From Closterium sp. Naga37s-1 (lineage: Eukaryota; Streptophyta; Zygnematophyceae; Desmidiales; Closteriaceae): a stretch of 64,000 nt of DNA. Positions within the stretch are counted from its first letter, which is position 1. Every line of letters starts with the position of its first letter. The translations under genes and the position numbers were made by a program. The DNA is taken from the NCBI GenBank assembly GCA_947471745.1, contig CANJKZ010000064.1, positions 186,001-250,000 of the forward strand, read 5' to 3'. The notes beneath the pieces were generated by a model. It saw only the letters and a program-made list of their open reading frames with translations, was not told where the DNA came from and ran no database searches. This document shows positions 45,601 through 54,575 of this stretch, piece after piece.

Positions 45601-48600
45601 CGTGGACCAGGGCGCGCGCGTGGACCAGGGCGCGCGCGTGGACCAGGGCGCGCGCGTGGACCAGGGCGCGCGCGTGGACCAGGGCGCGCGCGTGGACCAG
45701 GGCGCGCGCGTGGACCAGGGCGCGCGCGTGGACCAGGGCGCGCGCGTGGACCAGGGCGCGCGCGTGGACCAGGGCGCGCGCGTGGACCAGGGCGCGCGCG
45801 TCGACCAGGGCGGGCGCGTGGACCAGCGCGGGCGCGTGGACCAAGGCACGCGCGGGGACCATGGCGCGCGCGTGGACCAAGGCGCGCGCGTGGACCAAGG
45901 CGCGCGCGTGGACCAAGGCGCGCGCGTGGACCAAGGCGCGCGCGTGGACCAAGGCGCGCGCGTGGACCAAGGCGCGCGCGTGGACCAAGACCTTGGGCCG
46001 CGCGTAGAGGCACGCGCGTGGACCGTCAACCCTTTTGTTGAATCAGTTCATTTCTACACAATCGCACGCGTTTCGTTCATGATCCGTCCTTTTACCGTTG
46101 TTGAAATTATTGTATATACCCCTTGGTGATGGGGCGATGATTGTGGAGCAGCTTAGGAGAGTATAGTGTGATATGATATTCAGGACTCAGGACGAGGAGA
46201 GCATTGGGATGGGGCGAAGAGAAGGGAGGGGAGAGGGGAGGAGAGAAGGGAAAGGGGCGGCGATGGTGGCTCACCGACAGATGGGACGTTCTGGGATGAG
46301 TGCGAGAGGAGAAGAGGACTCCTGCACATGCATGCGCAGTGGTGCATGGAGGCAAAGCAAATGCATGGGCAACGGTGCGAGCAGACACACAGCACAGGCC
46401 AGTGAGTTAGCCGGATGATTCACAATGCAAGAGGCGCGTGGTGAGATGTCAATACGGTGGGTTGGCTGGGAGAAGCTGAGAGAGCAGCAGGTGGTGACAC
46501 TGGTAGTAGGGGCAGTAGTGGAAGCAGTAGCATAGTTACGACACTACAAGTAGTGGCACCGGTGTGGTGTGTTGCAAACGGGGTTGTGATTGTGAGGAGA
46601 GGCGAGGGTGTGAGGTGTGAGGTGCGAGGCGGGCAGGGAGCAAGGGAGCACCTGAGGGGGATGAGACGGTGATGAATGGTCGGATCCAGTAGGGGCAGCG
46701 GTGCAGGCGAATGCCCCTCAGCACCAGGGGGCTGCTTGCAGCATGGGGCGAGGGGCAAGGGGCAAGCGGCAAGGGGCAAGGGGATCACACGCATGGGAGA
46801 TGAACGAGAGGTCAAAGCTGTGCTCTCTGGGGGAAGGCAGAGAGGCGGTGTGGGGGAAGTGGGGAGGATTCAAGAAGAGGGAGGGGGAGGAGGAGGAAGC
46901 GTACCGTGGGGGCGGCAGTGAGGGCACCGGGGCAGAGGTGGCACGCAGGATGGCTTCATAGTATGCCACGTGGCGCTGATGGTGTGGCGTGGGGGGGAGA
47001 GGAGGAGGGAAGGAGGGAGGGAGGGAGGGAGGGAGGGAGGGAGGGAGGGAGGGAGGGAGGGAGGGAGGGAGGGAGGGAGGGAGGGAGGGAGGGATGGAGG
47101 GAGGGAGGAGGCAAGGAAAGTCAGAATGGAAGGGGCAACTGAGAGAAAGACATGAGAGGCGGGAGAATTGAGCATGGGGGTGAGGGCATGGGGGCGAAGG
47201 CATGGGGGCGAAGGCATGGGGGCGAAGGCATGGACGGGGTGTGGTGGCACAAGCTGCAAAGCACGGAGGGAAGGGATAGACAAAGGGGTCGAGTCGAGCG
47301 GGGGAGAGGGGGAGCGGGAGGAGTACCTGTTGGCTGGGCGAGGTGAGCGCCTTGCCATCCACACTCCTCTTGTCTCGGAACAGCGCTACCGCCTCCTGTG
47401 CTGTGCTGCACACCTGGCGCCACCCGCCCGCCCCATGCATTGGGGAGTGAGGGCGTGGGGGAAGTGTGGGAGCGGGGGGAGAGAGGGAGTTGGGGGAGCG
47501 AGGCATGGGGTGTGTTGAGGGGGTGTGGCGGAGGAGGGGGTGGAGGGAGTCAGAATGGCGGGAGGCGCAGCGGAAAACTGTGCGCATGCAGAAGTGCATG
47601 AAGAGTAACAATGCGCAGCTCAAACCCACACACGAGCCCATGCTCCTGACTTGCCCCATCCCTTTCCGCTCTACACCTCTGCCGTCCCCCTCCCCCCCCC
47701 GAGGTGCCCACCTTGAGAGCGAGCAGCAGGCACGCCACGACAAGGCCTGTGCGCCCCATGCCCGCCTTGCAGTGCACCACCACCACATTACCACCCCCGC
47801 TGCTCATGCTGCCATCGCCGCTTCTGCTGCTGCTGCTGGAGCTGGAGCTGCCTGCCTGCCCTGCTTGCCCTTCTTGCGCGCCCTCCCCTCCTGCAGATGC
47901 CCCTGTGCTGCCCCCCTGCCCCCACCGCCCCCCTCCTGCGAGCCACCCCTTGGCGCTCTCACAGAGGGCGAGTGTGAGGGCGAGGGGCGGGCACGTGCCG
48001 TCGTCAAATGGGAAGCACGCCACCTGCGAAATGGCATGAGACAGGGCACAGAGAGAACACAACAGCTGAGCGCATGCACGACCAGAAGGCGCCTCGTTGG
48101 GGTCTGAACAGTTGAACTGAATGCTGGATGAACGCAACCAAACCAGCTCCCTTCCCCCTCCTCCCCTCTCCCCCCTTCCCATCTCCTACCCCCCATTCTC
48201 CCCTCCCCATCCCCATCCCCATCCCCCTCCCCCTCCCCCTCCCCATCCCCAGCCCCATCCCCGTCAGTGCACGCACGGTGCCATGGAAGCGGTCGGGGTC
48301 ATAGAGGCGTTCGGAGCAGAGGTTGTAGACCTTGTAGCGGCCACTGTGGCGCGACTCCAGGAAGCGCATCACATCGTCCATGTGGTTGCGGTACAGGCCC
48401 TGTGTGCCATGCATGCATGCATGATCATGCGCACACATATGCACACACATGCACACACACGCACACACGCACAGTTCGTGTATATGAGTACATGCACGAG
48501 TGCACAGCACATACAGAAACGTGGCCCACATGCACAATGCATGCAGACGCAAGATACCCCACAAGAGCACGCTGTGATGTGACCAGTGCCATGCCATGGC

Positions 48601-48955
48601 CCCAGGCGCCGATGACCCCACAGTACTACTGACCTCCACGAAGCCGAGCAGGCCTGAGCTGGGGTCACCGGCAGGGAAGCCCATGGCGATGATGCTGTCC
48701 GTCACGTACGTCAGATCCAGGTCGAAGCCCCCCTCCTGTGCCATGTGCCACACACACGCCACGTGCCACACGACCACGCCACAACGCCACGTGCCATGCA
48801 TGCGCACGGCAGGGAGGCACGTGCACACGGGGTGTGTCAGGTCAGGACGGGATGGGCATGGTGTGACTCTCACTGATGGTGAGATGGATGGCAAGACATG
48901 GGCGCATTCGGTGCATGCAAGGCGATGGTGACACAGAGAGGGAGCAACAGCAACA

Positions 48956-48990
<35 letters not shown>

Positions 48991-49964
48991 GCAGGGTAGG
49001 AGCGGGCATGGCGGTGCACCTGGAAGCGGCGGTGGTTGTGTGCAACGAGGTGGCGCGCGTGTGTCTGCACAGCCTTGGCAGCCCAGCTCAGCTGGCTGCT
49101 CCAGAAGCTCATGCCCATGCCCACCGCCTGCCCTGCCCTCGCCTTCTCGCCGTCACCGCCGCTGCCACTGCCGCTACCGCTGCCACTGCCGCTGGCGCTG
49201 CTGCTGCTGGTGCTGCTGCTTCTGCTGATCATGGGGGTGGTGCTGCTGCTGGAGACGCTGGTGCTTTCGACGCTACTCCAGCCCTCTATGCCACCACTCT
49301 CAGTTGAACCCCCACCATCATCAGCACCAGCACCAGCATCAGCATCGGCATCAGCAGCATCGGCAGTACCATCCACGCTCCCATGCTCATCATCTCCCTC
49401 ACTGCCTCTACCCTCTAGCCCTGCCGTTTCCTCTCCTCCACCACCGCCACCTGTTTCTACTCCACCCCTTTCTCTTCCCCCGTTTTCCGCGCCTCCGCGC
49501 GCGCCGCTTTCTGCGTCCGCTTCCGCCCCCCCAGTCCCCATCAACTCGTCATATCCGCCTTGCTCACTCGAACTCCCGCTCGTCCCCTCTGCGCCGTCTA
49601 CGGCATTTCCTCGATTCCGTGTCTCCGCGCACTCCGCCGTCTCCCCTCCCCCATCGTCCGTCTCCGCTTCGCTGCAGCGGAGTTCCGCCCGCGCGCCATC
49701 TTCCGCCGACATGGATTCACTCATTATCGCGCCGTCGCCAGGTCTTCCGCTCGCGGCAGAACCAATTTCTTCCGGGCAACCGGACTGTTGGTCAGAACTC
49801 ACTGTCGCTCGCGCTGATGCGCGGCCTTCCCCGCCCGCTTCCCCACTCCGCGGGGAGGCCATGCTTGCTTCCGCCACGCCAGTCGTCCGCGCAGTGTCCG
49901 CTTCTCCGTCCATAGCGATATTGCTTGCGCTTCCCACGAAAGACGCGCCTTTATTCTCGTCCAA
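15399..49964 (-). CDS. PTEN: PTEN2-type dual-specificity/phosphoinositide phosphatase split by a 27.8-kb intron
   Basis: Twelve exons on the minus strand, from 5': 49964-49020, 48735-48634, 48399-48277, 48023-47712, 47413-47327, 46975-46905, 46731-46652, 46321-46275, 18471-18341, 17993-17924, 17517-15990, 15832-15399. They join in frame to 1,309 residues. Seen: an acidic Gly/Ser-rich N-terminus ending [91 protein letters not shown]; the P-loop [10 protein letters not shown] (474-483, catalytic Cys475); [14 protein letters not shown]; and the C2 pieces [49 protein letters not shown] and [11 protein letters not shown] low-complexity tail ends [15 protein letters not shown]. Order and many exon borders fit plant PTEN2, which dephosphorylates 3-phosphoinositides. 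Odd: a Gly/Ser insert of about 48 residues just before the P-loop, a tail of about 650 residues, and the giant repeat in intron 8. Confidence 0.93.
15595..15643 (-). repeat. GCT/GCA trinucleotide run in PTEN exon 12
   Basis: An uninterrupted trinucleotide run encodes the poly-Ala stretch in the C-terminal tail of the PTEN protein. Confidence 0.9.
18472..46274 (-). other. PTEN intron 8 (27,803 bp)
   Basis: The donor follows ...RTSHLS (TCG|GTGAGC) at 46274 and the acceptor precedes [12 protein letters not shown] (CAG|GCGGAG) at 18472. Both flanking exons are conserved PTEN C2 segments, and the phase is 0 on both sides. Only about 285 bp at the 5' end and about 163 bp at the 3' end are not tandem array. 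Confidence 0.9.
18635..45989. repeat. Giant 18-bp tandem array, about 1,520 copies
   Basis: The unit is GGCGCGCGCGTGGACCAR (last base A or G), 14 of 18 bases G/C with four CpGs. The array runs without any other sequence for about 27.4 kb. Most units differ only in the last base. Rarer forms carry GTCGACC, GTGGAACAG, GTGGTCC, GCACGTGG, GGGGACCATGG or CAGCGCGGG changes, and a few 1-3 nt indels shift the register. Degenerate units continue to about 46,025 on the right and about 18,628 on the left. The unit lacks a stop in all six frames, so the array reads as open frames of thousands of codons on both strands. I treat none of these as genes. Confidence 0.98.
47011..47108. repeat. (GGGA)n microsatellite in PTEN intron 5
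   Basis: About 24 near-perfect GGGA units on the plus strand (CCCT on the transcribed-sense strand), between exons 5 and 6. G-rich runs on the plus strand could form quadruplexes in the template strand. Confidence 0.9.
48944..48990. repeat. CAACAG/CAG microsatellite in PTEN intron 1
   Basis: AGCAAC units grade into CAG units just downstream of exon 1 on the minus strand. Non-coding in the gene model. Confidence 0.85.
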
Positions 49965-50851
49965 TGCCTACTTGCTCCCGCGCTTCTCCTTCGGCTACTA
50001 GATTCGCCACTAATGGAACAGGTCATTTGAGCCCAAGCTTACCATTGGTGTATGCGAGAAACGAGTCATGACTGTCTTGAAAATGACGACAAAGGACCTC
50101 GGTTGTCCGAAATTCGTTATTGTGAACGACTGATGTGGCCCACTGTAGTGGATTCCATTAAATGGTGTCTACGAAACCCATGCACTTTCTAATTACGTTA
50201 GCCCCCGACTTCAATCATTCGTCGGGTGATTACCTAGCGAACATCAAAACACACCAGCCACCAACATCTTCCGAGTTTCCCATTTTCCATTCTCACCAAA
50301 CCCACAACCTTCACCAAACCGCGCTGAGTCCCGCCCTCCCCCGTCCCTCGAGAATATCTTCGGGATTCCCCAAACCCCCTCCACAGCCCCATCTTCCGCG
50401 CCATCCCGTCTCCTCTGCCAGCAGTACACCTGATGCCCGTTAGAGTCCCCCATACTTGGGCTTCCCTCTGGGCTTATAAGTGATTTTGGCATTTCGCCCA
50501 GTTCGTGGGGTTTCGCCTAAGCTGCCAGGTGCTTTTATCCAACACTGGTTGTAACACGTTTGTTTTATCCCGCACAGTGCAGGGCGGACTTACTTGTTCT
50601 TTGTTGGTGGACCAGGTTACCACTGCTTTTCCATTACAGCAATGCACCCCATTACATGACATCACCCATCTCATCACAAACAACAGCTCTCCCCCACCCA
50701 GGATACGAACCAGCCCAACCCCCCCAATAAACAAGCCCCACCTGTCCCCCATGCAATGTTCACAACATTGCACCAAGCTGACTGCAATGTGCACGAGACT
50801 TGCACATTTACAGCCCCGCATGAAATCAAGACAAGGGGGTATCAACACCCT
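49965..50851. other. 5' flank of the PTEN gene
   Basis: About 0.9 kb between the PTEN start codon and the transposase stop. No gene or repeat is recognised. It probably holds the PTEN promoter on the minus strand, and its right part may belong to the transposon flank. I could not identify terminal inverted repeats here. Confidence 0.45.
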
Positions 50852-52869
50852 TCACAGCCTCATCCACTCGGCCGCATCCAGGAAGCCGCCCATCACGGCG
50901 GGCGCCCCTGCGTCAATGAGCTCCTGGCGGCGAGCCGCATCCTGAGCCATGGTGACCCAACGCGGGGTCGGCGCCGTCATCCACGCCGGCAGCACACGCC
51001 CACGGCGGCGAGGGGTCTCCGCCGGCGGGGTGGAGCCGTCGGGCGTGGCGGGAGGTGGGGTCTGGTTCAGATTGAGCGGCGGACTTGCGCGCTCCATCCG
51101 GGCCCTGATGATGGGGTTGCGGATGTCGAACAGCGCGCAGAGGTCACGCGGGGTGATGCCGGTCGCCTTGGCGTAGCCGATGAGCATTTCGCTCGCGGCG
51201 CGCGCATAGCGCCGTGCTTCACGGCACGCCGGATTGGCGTCGTCATAGACGGCCTGCATACTGGCGGGAGCCTCCCACATCTCAGGCGCCGGCACATTCG
51301 GCGGCTCCATCGCAAGCGGGTCCTCGCCCGGCTCGGCGCAAGTCGGCTGATTGTCGTCGACGCGCACGAACTCCGCGGCCGGCATCGCCGAAGGCCCAAG
51401 GCCAAGGCGGTCGATGAGGATCCCCACATCGCCCACTGCCTCGTCGAGTTCAGTGGGACCGCCGTTGCCGCCGGCGACGCCGTTGCCGCCGGCGCCGCCA
51501 TTGCCGCCGTTGCGGACGTGCTCAAGCTGCATCTCCCACGCACGCGGCAGGCACTCGGTGCGCCACCAGCAGCGCTGAATCGTGCGACGCTCGATGTTCA
51601 TCCATGCGTCGAGCAACCAGGCCAGGACGTCGCGGAGGTTCGGCCTGTACCTCGCCATCGCTGACGTGGCGCCGTTCTCGGCCCACTGCGCAGTGAAGGC
51701 GCTGAGCCAATGCGCACGGTACCGCGCCTTCGCCGTCGCAATGATCCCCTGATCGAGGGGCTGGGTGAAACACGTAGTGTTAGGAGGCAGGTAGACGATG
51801 CGGAGGTTGCTGAGCTTGCGAGTGCGGAATCCGAACAGGTCCTCCGTCTCGGCCCCTTCAGACTTGAGGACGTGGCTGCTAGCATTGTCCATGAGGATGA
51901 CAATGCTCCTCTCCGTGGCGTACATGGCGGCATTGAGCTGCTCCATGAAGTGAGTGAAGACCTGCAATACATCGCACGGGAAAACCATGCATAAAAACCA
52001 TTTGTAAAGTAGACATGAGCGACGGTGCTCATGGTCAGGCAGGAAAACGACAGAATGGGAGTGGCCAACAAACGTATTCGGCAAAGCCTTACCTCAGTCG
52101 TCATCCAGCCCTTCTTGGCAGTGCGCCAGTAGCACACATCGTCAGGGTTATAGTCGGGCCGGAAGTCGTGGGGCCTCTTGGCCTTTGAGATGACCAAGGG
52201 GCGGAACGAATGAGACCCGTCGGCGTTGACAAGGAGGCCGACGGTAAGACGGTCCTTCGGGATCTTCCGTCCGGCCACGCGACGATTGCCGTAAGTCTTC
52301 CGGGGCAGCACGGAGATGTAAAGGGCAGTTTCGTCAAAGTTGTAGGTATCCCTGGCGGATACCGAGAGATACATCAGCAGCTGCGGAAGCTTCTCACGAG
52401 CCGTGCGCACCGCGGCCATGTCCTGGTCCGCCGCCTCTCCCACAGCGCTCATGCAACGGACGCCCTGGCGACGCAACGCACGGCGCACCCAGCCGATAGA
52501 GCACCGGAATTCCGCCGGAACGCCGTCCATGTCGCGAGCCATGTTCGCGACGTGATCGCGGATGGTCGCGAGGGTGAGTGGAACGCCGGCAGGCCCCGCA
52601 TTGGCAATCTAAGCGGCCATTGCGCGCTCAAGTGCGGGGTGTGCGCCGCCCCGCACACGGACGATGTTGTTGTTCGTCGCCGTCGCGGCCCATCGTTCCG
52701 CGCCTTTCAGAGTGCGCCCGATCGTCGAACGGTCGGGCCTAATGCCGAAGCGGGTAAAACACCAGCGCGCAAGGTCGACGTGGCGCAGCTGGGGGTTGGC
52801 GACATGGTGGGCACAGATAGCCCGCTTGATATGCACGGCGAGCTGGGAACGGTGGTAAAGACGAGGCAT
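50852..52869 (-). pseudogene. pogo/Tigger-like (CENP-B/DDE_1) transposase with one in-frame stop
   Basis: Two exons on the minus strand, 52869-52093 and 51961-50852, with a 131-bp GT-AG intron of length not divisible by 3, make 628 codons plus stop. Seen: an N-terminal helix-turn-helix of CENP-B type (LYHRSQLAVHIKRAICAHH...DLARWCFTRFGIRPDRSTIGRTLK); a second one (HPALERAMAA...IRDHVANM...SIGWVRRALRRQGVRC); and the DDE core with acidic residues in YNFDETALY (about D179), VILMDNASSH (about D284) and FTQPLDQGIIATAKARYR (about D329). Codon 87 is TAG (52609-52611), at a place where the CENP-B-type fold usually has Trp. Family role: DNA cut-and-paste transposition. Except for that stop the frame is intact, so it is either recently dead or mis-sequenced at one base. 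No terminal inverted repeats or TA duplication were found. Confidence 0.87.
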
Positions 52870-54111
52870 GGCTAGAATTGGAGGTGAAGAGATACTGGTG
52901 TCGAGTGAAATTTGGCCACCACTTTATGCGGATGGCGAAGTTCTGGTCACCAGGGTGCGAGGAGATGGTTTCTCTTTAGGCGAGGTTGGCGAAAGGGCTG
53001 GTGCATGGCATGCATTCACCCGTGAAATGGCAGGAGTAGACCCTGTTACCTCAACCACAGACTGTGACGTGGGCAGGTTGAGCATCGGATGGTTCAGAAA
53101 GGGGTACGTACCGTGTTGGGGCAAGGTACACGTGGAGTGTTGAACCTTGCTAAATTCTGTTTGAAGCACTATGAACCCGCCTACGTGGCAACGAGTCACA
53201 GCCGAATGTGTTTGCGATCCCAGCTGTGTTTCGTTCACAACTTTCGCACTGCTTGAATCGGGTCAACATCACAAGCGGGAACCATAGTTCGCAGGTTTTG
53301 TCCTGTGCTACACGTCCCGGATTTGGCGCCTTCCATACATTTGGCCACTTGTTGGACGGGCTTATAGGTGGGGTGCATGCGGCTGGCAAAAAAACCTCGG
53401 GTGCAGAGTTTCTAATAAGAGCAGGGCAGATTCACGTGCAGTGGTTGGGCATCGTGTGTACACCCCTTCGCCCCCGCTCGCCAGTCATCCGCTTCTTTTC
53501 CCGCCCTTTCCCCCGAAACCCCGCCGCGCGCATCCCTGGTGCGCCGCTGAGGTGCATCCCTCCAGAAGCATCTGGTGCCGGAGGCGGGCGGGTGTGCGCT
53601 CCTTTTGTTCTGCCCTAAAGCTTGTCTGCCATTCCAGGCTGCTGCTACTATCCCTTCGGCCTGCAGTTTGATGCTCCTCGTTCTACCACTATCCCGTACT
53701 GTATTTCGTGAAGCTAGTCCGTGTCTTCCAGTTCGTCGGCGCGTCATTTCCAAGGCCTAGCAACGCGTAGCTATTTTTGGTCGTCATCCGCCAACGAAGT
53801 AAACTAGGGATGGTTGACCTAATAGCGGTCACCGTTATGTCCGCGTAGGTTGCACCTCAGGGTAGTTTCCATGACTGTCCGAAGATGTCAGCTGGCTAGG
53901 CGCAGTAGAGCATGCGGGACCCTAGTTCTTGTGTCTTAGTTCTAGTTCCATAAAATTTACTGCATTGCATTTCTCCCGTCTTACTTCCAACTTAGACCGT
54001 AACGCGTAGGCCGTTAGCCGATCGTGAAGTCGAAAGGAGCATCGTGGATTCGCGGCAACCGCAGCCGCGGGCTTCTCCTTCGCGGGCCGTCCCTTGCGCA
54101 AGGGCGCGCTG
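52870..54111. other. Spacer between the transposase and the RopGEF gene
   Basis: No convincing gene. Open frames at 53208-53618 and elsewhere have no recognisable domain. The right half is presumably RopGEF promoter and 5' UTR. The left part may include the transposon's other flank. Confidence 0.45.
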
Positions 54112-54306
54112 ATGCCGCGATACGGACAGCAAGGGGGGGAGGCCGCCAGCGGCGCAAACCAGATGGCGGCGGAGGAAGCAGCAACGCGGCAACCAGCACC
54201 AGAGCCCGTTGACATGCAAGGTCCGTGGGGATGCGATGGCGGGGTGCTATTCACTGGAGTTGTATGGTTTGACCGGCGGCGCAGTGCGGTAATGAAGAGT
54301 TTTCAG
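54112..54306 (+). other. Possible N-terminal exon of the RopGEF gene
   Basis: An ATG at 54112 opens 65 codons (MPRYGQQGGEAASGANQMAAEE...) ending in CAG|GTAGGT, a good donor. It is phase 0, so it joins in frame to the PRONE exon only if the AG at 54576-54577 is used rather than the CAG two bases upstream. The first exon is therefore uncertain. Confidence 0.3.
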
Positions 54307-54575
54307 GTAGGTTGCAGGATAGAGCAACTCCCGTCTTAGAATATTCTTTTTGCGACCGGTGCGGGCGAGCTGACGCGACGACGGGGAGTCGACGCTTGGA
54401 GACCAATAGCCTAAGCTTCGCGCTTCAACGTCCGCTCGCCCTTGTCGAAAGCTCTCAAGAATGGCTCCATTCTCGTTATCCTCTCTCGTTTCCGTCGCCT
54501 CGTCTCTCCATGCTCCTCCACTCTCGTTCTTGCCCCTGTTGCGCGTTCTCCCGTGCCCGGCGTCGCGCCACGCAG

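Noticed and set aside
18635-45989. CRISPR array or spacer-repeat system
   Set aside because: Units are head-to-tail with no unique spacers, and the context is a eukaryotic gene with introns.
18635-45989. Telomeric or centromeric satellite
   Set aside because: The unit does not resemble plant telomere repeats, and conserved exons of one gene flank the array. A centromeric role cannot be supported from sequence.
18234-46129. Giant open frames (thousands of codons) of [24 protein letters not shown] and similar hexapeptide repeats
   Set aside because: All six frames are equally open because the repeat unit is 18 bp without stops. There is no start context, no domain, and conserved PTEN exons on the minus strand place the whole array in an intron.
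50474-53200. Terminal inverted repeats of the pogo-like transposon
   Set aside because: I compared the flanks by eye and found no convincing inverted pair or TA duplication, so no element ends are given.
53208-53618. Possible small gene upstream of RopGEF
   Set aside because: Only an open frame of 136 codons with no recognisable domain, no splice partner and no codon pattern like the neighbouring genes.
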